This document shows, in pieces, positions 53,545 through 64,000 of a stretch of 64,000 nt of DNA. The stretch comes from Ruegeria sp. PrR005. GTDB taxonomy: Bacteria; Pseudomonadota; Alphaproteobacteria; Rhodobacterales; Rhodobacteraceae. A program made the position numbers and the translations under genes. Position 1 is the stretch's first letter, and every line of letters starts with the position of its first letter. The notes under the pieces were generated by a model, which saw only the letters and a list, made by a program, of their open reading frames with translations, made no database searches and was not told the origin of the DNA. Location: assembly GCF_010500245.1 (NCBI RefSeq), contig NZ_JAAGOX010000057.1:62001-126000 (forward strand). The letters are read 5' to 3'.

Positions 53545-54564
53545 ATGCCGTCACTCACCGAACCCAAGCTCATCTCTGGGAACGCCAATCTGCCGTTGGC
53601 CCAGTCGATAGCGCGCCGTATGAGCCTGTATCGAGGTGTCGACCAGGGTCTGGTCAACGCCCGTGTCGAACGGTTCAACGATGGCGAGATCTTTGTCGAG
53701 GTGTTCGAAAATGTCCGCGGCGAGGACATGTTCATCATCCAGCCGACATCGAACCCCGCCAATGACAATCTGATGGAGCTGCTGATCATCGCAGATGCGC
53801 TGCGGCGGTCGTCAGCGGCGCGGATCACGGCGGTAATCCCGTATTTCGGCTATGCCCGGCAGGACCGGCGGACCAAGGCGCGTACGCCTATCAGCGCGAA
53901 GCTGGTGGCGAACATGCTGACCGGCGCTGGGATCGAGCGGATCCTGACCATGGACCTGCACGCGGCCCAGATTCAGGGTTTCTTCGATATTCCGGTCGAC
54001 AACCTCTATGCTTCACCGATTTTCGCCCTGGATGTTCGAACCCATTTCAAGGACCGGATGGGCGACCTGATGGTCGTCTCGCCAGACGTGGGCGGCGTGG
54101 CGCGCGCACGCGAACTGGCCAAGCGGATCAACGCGCCGCTGTCGATCGTGGATAAGCGCCGTGAAAAGCCGGGCGAAGTCGCCGAGATGACGGTGATCGG
54201 CGATGTGACCGACAAGATCTGCCTGATCGTCGACGACATCTGCGACACGGCCGGAACTCTGTGCAAGGCGGCGCAGGTGCTGCTCGATAATGGCGCGCGC
54301 GAGGTCCACTCGTATATCTCGCACGGTGTGATGAGCGGGCCGGCGGTCGAACGGGTGAGCAACTCGGTGATGAAATCGCTGGTGATCACGGATTCGATCC
54401 AGCCGACACCGGAAATCCTGGCCGCGCCGAATATCCGTGTGGTCCCAACCGCGCCGATTTTTACCCAGGCGATCCTCAATATCTGGAACGGCACCTCTGT
54501 CTCGTCCCTGTTCGAGGACAAGACCCTGCGGCCGATCTACGAGTCGCTCTATCATATGGACTGA
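53545..54564 (+). CDS. prs: ribose-phosphate pyrophosphokinase
   Basis: A 339-aa PRPP synthase. Conserved elements: [70 protein letters not shown] and the PRPP-binding [23 protein letters not shown] feeds purine, pyrimidine, His and NAD synthesis, so this gene links functionally to purEK and carB elsewhere in the window. ATG 53545 is the family start. A terminator follows. Confidence 0.97.
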   Translation: MPSLTEPKLISGNANLPLAQSIARRMSLYRGVDQGLVNARVERFNDGEIFVEVFENVRGEDMFIIQPTSNPANDNLMELLIIADALRRSSAARITAVIPYFGYARQDRRTKARTPISAKLVANMLTGAGIERILTMDLHAAQIQGFFDIPVDNLYASPIFALDVRTHFKDRMGDLMVVSPDVGGVARARELAKRINAPLSIVDKRREKPGEVAEMTVIGDVTDKICLIVDDICDTAGTLCKAAQVLLDNGAREVHSYISHGVMSGPAVERVSNSVMKSLVITDSIQPTPEILAAPNIRVVPTAPIFTQAILNIWNGTSVSSLFEDKTLRPIYESLYHMD

Positions 54565-54583
54565 CGCACCGGTTGCCCGAACC

Positions 54584-54632
54584 GGGATGGAAATGGCGGC
54601 TTCCGGCAACGGTGGCCGCCATCCCTTTTTTT
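54584..54632 (+). terminator. Rho-independent terminator after prs
   Basis: ATGGCGGC (54593-54600) pairs with GCCGCCAT (54615-54622), and GGGATGG (54584-54590) with CCATCCC (54619-54625) as an alternative outer pairing, followed by seven T residues (54626-54632). Confidence 0.85.
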
Positions 54633-54764
54633 GTTGCATTGGAAATGCATCGCCCGGTCGCGATGGATGATTTCAGTAAAATTTTGTACACTTCATTGGA
54701 GCAGTCAGAGACCACCATCGGAAACCGGTAGGCTTTCGGGCGAGGAGCAGACGTCGGAGCGCAT

Positions 54765-55627
54765 ATGTCGGATGTGACCATGATTGGCCTTGGCGCGATG
54801 GGATCCGCGCTGGCGCTGGCGTACTTGCGAAACGGGCATGGTGTCTCGGTCTGGAACAGAACCACAGCGCGTATGACCTCTGTCGGGAACGAAGGCGCCG
54901 TGCCTTGTGAGACCGCTTGGCAAGCCGTCCGCGCCAGCCCGGTCACGGTCATCTGTTTGGACAACTATGACGCGACCTGAGCCCTGATCGACTCCGAGGG
55001 TCTTTTGGAAGCGCTGGCCGGTCGCACTCTGGTGCAGTTGAGCACGGGGACACCGGCCGAAGCCTGGCAGCTCGCGCGGTGGCGAAACTCGAACGGCATT
55101 GTTGTCCTTGACGGTGCCATCATGCCCTATCCGGAGGGCATCGGCGCCGATTATGCCTGAATCCTGTTTTCGGGGCCTGATGATGATTGCTCCCGGCATC
55201 AGCGATTTCCGGCGCCTTGGAAGAAGAATTGCGATACGTCGGCGCAGAAACCGGTGGTGCGGCAGTACTGGACATGGCCTTGTTGAGCCACCAACTCGCC
55301 TACTATCTTGGCGTCTGGCACGGGGCGCGGGTCTGTGAGAGCGAAGGGCTCGGCATTGATCTGTTTGCATCGTTGTTGCCGCCCCAGGACCCGGCGGCGC
55401 ATTTGGCACGGCGCATTTCCGAGCACGACTATGACCAACCCGGAGCGACCCTGGAAGTCTGGAACGCCGCCTTGGACCGGATTCTGGAACAGGCCCAGAC
55501 AAACAAGATCAATCAGGAGATTCCGGAGCTGATTTCAAGCCTCTTTCGGCGGGCCATCGCGCTGGGTCACGGCCATCGGGATATTGCGACTGTGATAGAA
55601 GTGCTTCGAGGGTCCCTCGGCACCTGA
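54765..55627 (+). pseudogene. broken NAD(P)-binding imine-reductase-like gene
   Basis: The N-terminal frame starts MSDVTMIGLGAMGSALALAY (Rossmann fold, R/K-type NADPH loop in WNRTTARM). An in-frame TGA ends it at 54978-54980, yet the same frame goes on coherently (ALIDSEGLLEALAGRTLVQL then STGTPAEAWQLA, GAIMPYPEGIGADYA) to a second TGA at 55158-55160, then ILFSG. Coding then switches to another frame near 55175-55190 and runs LEEELRYVGAETGGAAVLD to 55627. The total length (about 287 codons) and order fit a 6PGDH/imine-reductase family protein of about 290 aa. Two stops and a frameshift make it a pseudogene unless the assembly is wrong. Confidence 0.85.
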
Positions 55628-55705
55628 AGCTGGCAGCGCCCTCCCAAAGCACCTTGATCGTTCGGCAGCCATCTTTCGCCGATCTGGTTTAGACGTTTTG
55701 GTGCC

Positions 55706-56056
55706 CTACTCGACATCCCAATCGTCTTCGTTGGATACTTCACCGATCGCCGTCCATCCAATGCGAAGCCGGGCGACACGTGTATCGGCCCATGTGCGAA
55801 ACACGATGTCGAACCCGTCCGGGGTGACGTCATCCGCCTTTACTTCGGCCCGAACTGCCGCTCCGGTATCGACATCCCAAAGTGAGATCCCAACCACAAT
55901 GGCCGGAGCCGAGCGGAATGCCTGCTTGAAGCGGACGGTATGTCTGCGTTCGCGGTTTCCCGATCCGGTCCACATATCCCCTCCGTTCTCGTAGTCCGAG
56001 AACATCGCAACATCGCCTTGCTGAATGGCCATACGGTGGGCGGAGAAAACTTTCAT
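55706..56056 (-). CDS. H-type lectin domain protein
   Basis: A 116-aa protein with an H-type lectin fold of the snail agglutinin type: HTVRFKQAFRSAPAIVVGISLWDVDTGAAVRAEV and DGFDIVFRTWADTRVARLRIGWTAIGE. There is no signal peptide, so secretion is unclear. It would bind GalNAc-like sugars; a role on surface glycans or in cell adhesion is only possible. It lies between the pseudogene and the atp operon. Confidence 0.82.
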   Translation of the reverse strand: MKVFSAHRMAIQQGDVAMFSDYENGGDMWTGSGNRERRHTVRFKQAFRSAPAIVVGISLWDVDTGAAVRAEVKADDVTPDGFDIVFRTWADTRVARLRIGWTAIGEVSNEDDWDVE

Positions 56057-56125
56057 GGGTCACGATCCAAGACGACGACAGGCGGGTGAGAAATATCACA
56101 GGCCAATCAGGCCAAAAATTGACGC

Positions 56126-56156
56126 AAAAAGGGCCAGCCCGTTGCCCGGCTGGCCC
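56126..56156 (-). terminator. Rho-independent terminator of the atp operon
   Basis: On the minus strand GGGCCAGCC (56156-56148) / GGCTGGCCC (56139-56131) with an 8-base loop is followed by TTTTT (56130-56126), 27 bases past the atpC stop. Confidence 0.92.
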
Positions 56157-56183
56157 CATGTTCTTGCTGCGAAAGCCAGAAGC

Positions 56184-56594
56184 TTAGAGCCCCATATGGG
56201 TGCCCAGGGCCTCCATATCGGCCAGAAGCTTCGCCGCATCGTCCACGATGCTGTGATGCTCCTGTGCCTTGGCCGCGTCATGCGACGCACGCGCTTCGGC
56301 GATCAGCTCGTCCAGATGCGCGCGGGTGACTTCCGTTACCGGGATCGCCTTTTCGGCCAGCACCGACAGGGTGTCGGCACCGATCTGGGCGAACCCGCCG
56401 GTCACCAGATATTCGCTGGATCCTTCGGGTCCTTCGACCTTGAGGATCCCTGGACGCAGCGTGGTGATGGTGGGGGCATGATCGGGCATTGCCGTCATGT
56501 CCCCGTCCGCACCGGGAATCTGGACCGCAGTCACCTGGAGCGACGCAAGGCGGCGCTCCGGGCTGACGAGGTCGAATTGCATTGTATTTGCCAT
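56184..56594 (-). CDS. atpC: F1 ATP synthase epsilon subunit
   Basis: A 136-aa central-stalk subunit. [43 protein letters not shown] is the N-terminal beta-sandwich signature; the C-terminal helical region is short. It contacts gamma and couples rotation to catalysis, and its C-terminal helices can inhibit ATPase. It is the last gene of the atpHAGDC operon; the gap to atpD is 12 bases. Confidence 0.95.
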   Translation of the reverse strand: MANTMQFDLVSPERRLASLQVTAVQIPGADGDMTAMPDHAPTITTLRPGILKVEGPEGSSEYLVTGGFAQIGADTLSVLAEKAIPVTEVTRAHLDELIAEARASHDAAKAQEHHSIVDDAAKLLADMEALGTHMGL

Positions 56595-56606
56595 CAGGGA
56601 TACTCC

Positions 56607-58926
<2,320 letters not shown>

Positions 58927-58941
58927 GTCCCAACTCTCTCC

Positions 58942-60480
<1,539 letters not shown>

Positions 60481-61041
60481 TTATCCGACCTCTTTCATTG
60501 CATTCTGGAGGGAGTTGAGCTTGGAGCGGATCGAGCTGTCGATCATCTTCGAGCCAACTTTGACGACAAGACCGCCGATGAGGGCTTCATCCACGGTCGC
60601 ATTGATGGTGACAGACTTGCCGACGCGCTCGCTGAGCGTCTTGGTCAGCTTGTCGATCTGGGTCTTGGTCAGGGCCTTGGCCGATGTGACCTCGGCGGTC
60701 ACTTCACCGCGTTCTTCGGCCAGCGCGTCCTGAAGTGCCTTGAGCAACTGCGGCAGAACAAACAAGCGGCGCTTTTGTGCCATAAGACCCAGCGAATTGG
60801 TCAGCACGGCGCCAAGCTTCATTTTCTTGGCAATCGCAGTGATCGCGGCTTCCTGTTCTGTGCGGGACACCAGCGGCGACGCGATCAGACCACGCAGGTC
60901 GGCGCTTTCGGCCAGGGCGGCAGCCAGATCATTGATGCCGGTTTCCAGACCTTTCAGGTCATTATTCTCTTTCGCGATCTCGAAAATCGCGGTGGCATAG
61001 CGCGCGGCAATGCCTGCGGAAATCGAAGCTGGTTCGGACAC
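60481..61041 (-). CDS. atpH: F1 ATP synthase delta subunit
   Basis: A 186-aa stator subunit. ISAGIAARYATAIFEIAKENNDLKGLETGINDL at the start and the C-terminal VDEALIGGLVVKVGSKMIDSSIRSKLNSLQNAMKE are the family hallmarks. GTG 61041 is preferred with GGAAGGG upstream; the longer frame to 61197 would run through the promoter and hairpin of the leader. First gene of the operon; F0 genes are elsewhere, as usual for alphaproteobacteria. Confidence 0.95.
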   Translation of the reverse strand: MSEPASISAGIAARYATAIFEIAKENNDLKGLETGINDLAAALAESADLRGLIASPLVSRTEQEAAITAIAKKMKLGAVLTNSLGLMAQKRRLFVLPQLLKALQDALAEERGEVTAEVTSAKALTKTQIDKLTKTLSERVGKSVTINATVDEALIGGLVVKVGSKMIDSSIRSKLNSLQNAMKEVG

Positions 61042-61097
61042 GTCCACCCTTCCGATATTATTGGCCCCGAACGCGCCGTTTGCGCGACCCCGGGGGC

Positions 61098-61125
61098 GTG
61101 AAGAAACCCCGCCGTGACGGCGGGG
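61098..61125 (-). terminator. terminator-like hairpin in the atp leader
   Basis: On the minus strand CCCCGCC-GTCAC-GGCGGGG (61125-61107) is followed at once by TTTCTTC (61106-61100). It lies about 60 bases before the atpH GTG and about 50 after the candidate promoter, with no minus-strand gene upstream for it to end. It could attenuate atp transcription or be a relic of a lost upstream gene. Confidence 0.65.
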
Positions 61126-61173
61126 CATCGAAATCACCGGGGATGTAGCAGAGCGTTCCTTATGTCGCAATAT

Positions 61174-61201
61174 AGTATAGCGATAACGGCCTTGCACCCA
61201 A
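61174..61201 (-). promoter_or_regulatory. candidate promoter of the atp operon
   Basis: On the minus strand TTGGGT (61201-61196), 16-base spacer, TATACT (61179-61174), within the AT-richest part of the gap. The -10 is good and the -35 partial. Confidence 0.4.
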
Positions 61202-61432
61202 ATCGTGTGTTTTCAATGTCTTAACGAAACTGCGACCCTTTGGACCCCCATGACTGCTTGAAAAATGTTACCCGATTGCAGGTTTTCGCGATTCCTGTGA
61301 TGCAAAACGGCATGCGCACACGGGCAGATGCCGCCAAGGGCACGCAGGACCGCTGTTGCCGGGATCAGCTCTGCAAGCCGCCCTGACAGCTGCCCCTGAT
61401 GCATCGACATACGGTGCCCCGCGTCCTGTTAC

Positions 61433-61465
61433 TTGACAAGAGCGGATCAACTGACGCGATATAGA
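61433..61465 (+). promoter_or_regulatory. candidate promoter of the RTX gene
   Basis: TTGACA (61433-61438) is perfect; the nearest -10 choices are GATATA (19-base spacer) and TATAGA (21-base spacer), so the spacing is long. It lies 32 bases before the RTX start. Confidence 0.35.
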
Positions 61466-61496
61466 GTCAGGTGATTTTTCCGAGGAGTGTTTTCGA

Positions 61497-63077
61497 ATGG
61501 GTTTTCTTTCAGCTTTGCTGGGCCTCGGCGCACTTGCCGCGTTGAGTGGTTTGTTCGACTCATCGGACGACGGGGAAAGCGAAACACCGGGCGAACCGGA
61601 CGAAACGCCGGAAACCCCCGAAGAAGAGGGCGCGCAGGACACCGGTGCAACGGTTACCACGCTCGAAGACGGCACGGTTGAGGTTGAACTGGGTGAGCAC
61701 GAAACCGGTGGCCTTGTATCCCTGATCTATCTGGATTCCGAGGACACCGGCGAGAGTTCCGATTTCTACACCAAGTTCGAAACCCGGATCTATCTAGCGC
61801 CGGAAGGAACCGATTTATCGCAAAACGCTTCTGAATCATCGTCCGGGATTCCCGGATATGACGCGTTCGTAGCAGGCAATGGGACCGGAGCGTATGATCT
61901 GGAAGCTCTGGAAGAAACGCTTGGTCTGGAACTGCTCCATACCATTGACCTGATGCCGTCAATGCCTGACGGACAACCCACCTTCCCTGCCCTGATTGAT
62001 CTGGGTCTGGACGCTCTTGATCAGGTCGAGGCGAACGCTCCAATCAAATCCTACTTTCTTGAGGCTGTGACAGATGGTGACGACCTGTCGCTCTTCCTGC
62101 CCGAAGATTACGTCCCGACCTACAACGGCGTCGCCGCGACCGCTGTGACCGACAACGTAACTGGGGGAGATGAAACCGACTGGTTTGCCGTGGAAGAAGG
62201 CGCGCCGACAGGGCTTGTCGTCGACACACAGGGTGGCGACGATTTGGTAACGACCAAAGTCGATGACACCGAAATTCGTGCGGGCGACGGCGATGACCTA
62301 GTCATTGCATACAGTAACGGTAACTCTGTCAGCGGTGGCGCAGGCAACGATACAATCAACGCCAGCGGTCATGATCTGGTGATCACAGGCGATGCCGGTG
62401 CCGACCAAATCCACACCTACGGGAGCGGCCAGGTGATGGGTGGCGAGGGCAATGACACACTCTACGCCGGAAATGATCAAGACCATTCCAGCTTGTCAAG
62501 CCGTTGGAATCCCTTCGAAATCGCACTGGAAACGGGATTGCCACTTGAAGTTGATGGTGGCGCAGGAAGCGACAATATCATTGTCAGCGGCGTCAACACC
62601 ACAGGCTATGGTGGAGAGGGCGACGATTTCCTGTCCGTCGAGAACGGTGCCATGGGCTATGGCGGCGACGGCAATGATCATCTTCAGTTGAGCGCGGGCA
62701 GCACGGTTTTTGGTGAGGACGGCGACGATCTGTTCACAATGAACGAGTTTCAAAATGCCCCGGACAGCGCCGTTGCGACCGGTGGCGATGGCGCTGATAC
62801 CTACCGCCTGGCGATACGCGGAGCAAATGCCCCGGATCCCGAACCCTATTTGAGGATCACCGATTTCGATCCCTCCGAAGATGCTCTCGAGGTTGCCCTG
62901 TGGAACCGCGATTCGGAGACCATCGAGTCGGTCACCCTGAGCGAGGCCTCGGACGGCAGCCATACGGATGTGCTGGTCAATGTGTCCAACATCTACGGGC
63001 AACCGCCCGCCTCTGTAATCATCCGGCTGGATGGTGTGACCGGAATGTCGCCGGACGCGGTGGTGATCCAAGCCTGA
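61497..63077 (+). CDS. RTX-type calcium-binding repeat protein
   Basis: A 526-aa acidic protein. The N-terminus (MGFLSALLGLGALAALSGLF) is a hydrophobic helix that could be an uncleaved signal or anchor, followed by an acidic Glu/Pro-rich linker (ETPGEPDETPETPEEEG). Residues 240-430 hold degenerate RTX nonapeptides (GGAGNDTIN, GGEGNDTLY, GGEGDDFLS, GGDGNDHLQ), Ca-binding beta-roll units. A C-terminal YLRITDFDPSEDALEVAL region resembles the cap after RTX arrays and may carry a type I secretion signal. There is no type I secretion gene nearby. It is slightly AT-richer than the atp genes. GAGGAG precedes ATG 61497. The role is perhaps surface or adhesion. Confidence 0.85.
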   Translation: MGFLSALLGLGALAALSGLFDSSDDGESETPGEPDETPETPEEEGAQDTGATVTTLEDGTVEVELGEHETGGLVSLIYLDSEDTGESSDFYTKFETRIYLAPEGTDLSQNASESSSGIPGYDAFVAGNGTGAYDLEALEETLGLELLHTIDLMPSMPDGQPTFPALIDLGLDALDQVEANAPIKSYFLEAVTDGDDLSLFLPEDYVPTYNGVAATAVTDNVTGGDETDWFAVEEGAPTGLVVDTQGGDDLVTTKVDDTEIRAGDGDDLVIAYSNGNSVSGGAGNDTINASGHDLVITGDAGADQIHTYGSGQVMGGEGNDTLYAGNDQDHSSLSSRWNPFEIALETGLPLEVDGGAGSDNIIVSGVNTTGYGGEGDDFLSVENGAMGYGGDGNDHLQLSAGSTVFGEDGDDLFTMNEFQNAPDSAVATGGDGADTYRLAIRGANAPDPEPYLRITDFDPSEDALEVALWNRDSETIESVTLSEASDGSHTDVLVNVSNIYGQPPASVIIRLDGVTGMSPDAVVIQA

Positions 63078-63116
63078 CCCATGAGCCAGCTCGCCCGGGA
63101 CGGCGGGCGGGGCGCC

Positions 63117-63134
63117 TTTTGGCGGCAGCCAAAA
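63117..63134. terminator. candidate bidirectional hairpin between RTX and methyltransferase genes
   Basis: TTTTGGC (63117-63123), loop GGCA, GCCAAAA (63128-63134), extended by GGCGC/GCGCC outside. In each direction the far arm lacks a T-run beyond it, so strength is uncertain; its place in a convergent gap fits termination from both sides. Confidence 0.45.
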
Positions 63135-63149
63135 CAGCGCCGTGCGCCG

Positions 63150-63902
63150 TTACACCGGTTCGGCCTTGCCGTTCGGCTGCGGATTCAGCACGCCCAGCGG
63201 GTTGAGCACGCGCACCTTGTCCTGCACTCCCTTCCGGCGTGGGGGATGAACCCGCTTGGAAGCTTCGACCATGAACACACCGCCCGCCATGATCGTCGGC
63301 AGTCGCGTTCCGGTTCTTTCCAGCAAGGCACCGGATTTCAGCCAGAACCGCCTCGAGGACGGAGGCTGGTACAGCGCAGAGCAGTGGAATTCGGGCAGGA
63401 ACTGATGCTTGCGTAACTGGGTTTCCAGTTGCCCCAGAGTATAGGGGCGGCCAAAGCCGAATGGCGTCTTGTCGGACCGCGACCACAGTCCGGCACGGTT
63501 CGGAACGACAAAGATCGCCTTGCCCCCCGGTCCCAGCACGCGCCAGCATTCATCCAGAACGGCCGACGGGTGTTCCGAGGTTTCCAGCCCATGCATCACC
63601 ACCAGCCGGTCTACATGACCTGTCTCGATGGGCCACAACGTTTCCTCGCACAGGACCGAGACATTGGGTAGCCCTGCGGGCCAGGGCATCACGCCCTGTG
63701 GCCCCGGCATCAGGCCGATGACCCGACGCGCGTCCTTCAGATAGGGGCGCAACAGCGGCACCGCAAAACCGTATCCGGCAACCGTCTGTCCCTTGGCCTC
63801 GGGCCAGATACCCAGAAGACGCCCCCGCACGGCCGCCTGCGCTGCCCGCCCCAGCGTGCTGCGATAATAGAAATTCCTCAGGTCCTGCACGTCCAGATGC
63901 AT
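63150..63902 (-). CDS. class I SAM-dependent methyltransferase
   Basis: A 250-aa protein: [35 protein letters not shown] stands in for motif I, and [45 protein letters not shown] holds motifs II-III. The first motif lacks the canonical GxGxG, so SAM binding is plausible but weaker than average. It is divergent from gloB, the usual partner in this bacterial group. The target is unknown. Confidence 0.85.
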   Translation of the reverse strand: MHLDVQDLRNFYYRSTLGRAAQAAVRGRLLGIWPEAKGQTVAGYGFAVPLLRPYLKDARRVIGLMPGPQGVMPWPAGLPNVSVLCEETLWPIETGHVDRLVVMHGLETSEHPSAVLDECWRVLGPGGKAIFVVPNRAGLWSRSDKTPFGFGRPYTLGQLETQLRKHQFLPEFHCSALYQPPSSRRFWLKSGALLERTGTRLPTIMAGGVFMVEASKRVHPPRRKGVQDKVRVLNPLGVLNPQPNGKAEPV

Positions 63903-63962
63903 TGCAGCCGCTCGCCCGATCTGTTTGGCTGGGGCAGTCTAACAACGAAAAGGCAAAAGGCC

Positions 63963-64000
63963 ATGCCTCTTGAAATCGTCACCATCCCCTGTCTCAGCGA
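63963..64000 (+). CDS. gloB: hydroxyacylglutathione hydrolase (glyoxalase II), N-terminus only
   Basis: The last 38 bases encode MPLEIVTIPCLS, the usual start of alphaproteobacterial glyoxalase II, which hydrolyses S-lactoylglutathione. Only 12 codons are visible, so the call rests on this short match and the methyltransferase neighbour. Confidence 0.6.
   Translation, partial: MPLEIVTIPCLS

Larger units (their letters stand above)
61042..61496. other. 455-bp divergent gap: atp leader and RTX promoter region
   Basis: The gap between atpH and the RTX gene contains a leader hairpin (61098-61125), a probable atp promoter (61174-61201) and a TTGACA element before the RTX gene. The middle (61210-61430) is without a recognised gene; a short antisense frame there lacks a ribosome site. 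Confidence 0.5.

Noticed and set aside
54978-55160. Selenocysteine or other UGA recoding of the reductase
   Set aside because: A frameshift follows the second TGA, no SECIS-like hairpin is apparent after either stop, and the family does not use Sec as far as I know. Pseudogene decay is simpler.

Overview
This 64 kb window is a chromosomal segment of a GC-rich alphaproteobacterium, most likely a marine Rhodobacteraceae of the Roseobacter group (Ruegeria/Phaeobacter-like). The reasons are the strong G/C third-position bias, the family content (Hint-domain protein, DUF1150 next to Hsp20, DUF2161, TIGR01459 HAD, Mn-dependent pyrophosphatase, RTX-type protein) and the atpHAGDC gene order. No phage, insertion sequence, CRISPR array, rRNA or tRNA gene was seen. 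Most of the window is core metabolism with small accessory insertions. Family names come from reading the proteins, not from database searches.

Layout. 1-6.5 kb: end of a DUF2332 gene, a KAS III-like enzyme divergent from a MarR regulator, and an RND efflux adaptor/pump pair. 6.5-8.2 kb: VOC protein, an AT-richer orphan lipoprotein and a repeat-bearing gap. 8.2-16.2 kb: carB, folate genes (pabB and a pabC-like gene), and the proC-csaA-hydroxyacid dehydrogenase operon behind a YbjN protein. 16.6-21.2 kb: ubiK divergent from lgt-midA-pgeF, then a 48-aa protein and a Hint protein. 21.3-27.1 kb: Lrp-type regulator divergent from trxB, a RES-domain protein, a membrane redox-sensing nucleotide cyclase and a fused sulfate adenylyltransferase/APS kinase. 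27.1-31.7 kb: GT10-like glycosyltransferase with PhzF, Hsp20-DUF1150, DUF465, purEK. 31.8-39.2 kb: orphan PhnM with a lipase and a DMT exporter, GNAT, groESL under a CIRCE operator, alpha/beta hydrolase and DUF2161. 39.3-47.4 kb: tandem TraB/GumN proteins, Mn-pyrophosphatase, Tat-exported nucleotidase, GFA protein, GlxA-type regulator, HAD and MaoC proteins. 47.7-54.6 kb: a flavin monooxygenase fused to cytochrome b5, ribF, YcgN, threonine aldolase, hydrolase, HCCA isomerase-like protein and prs. 54.7-64 kb: a decayed imine-reductase-like pseudogene, H-type lectin, the F1 ATP synthase operon with a terminator-like hairpin in its leader, an RTX protein, a methyltransferase and the start of gloB.

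The most distinctive items are: (1) the flavoprotein monooxygenase-cytochrome b5 fusion at 47720-49411; (2) the membrane His-rich/2Fe-2S/class III cyclase at 23509-25197; (3) a family of GC-hairpin plus GAGTATTTT-like intergenic elements whose four copies all lie between convergent genes; (4) the pseudogene at 54765-55627; (5) a RES-domain protein without a partner antitoxin and apparently lacking a usual acidic residue; (6) the hairpin in the atp leader. I did not find a multi-gene defence or biosynthetic system that I could call new.
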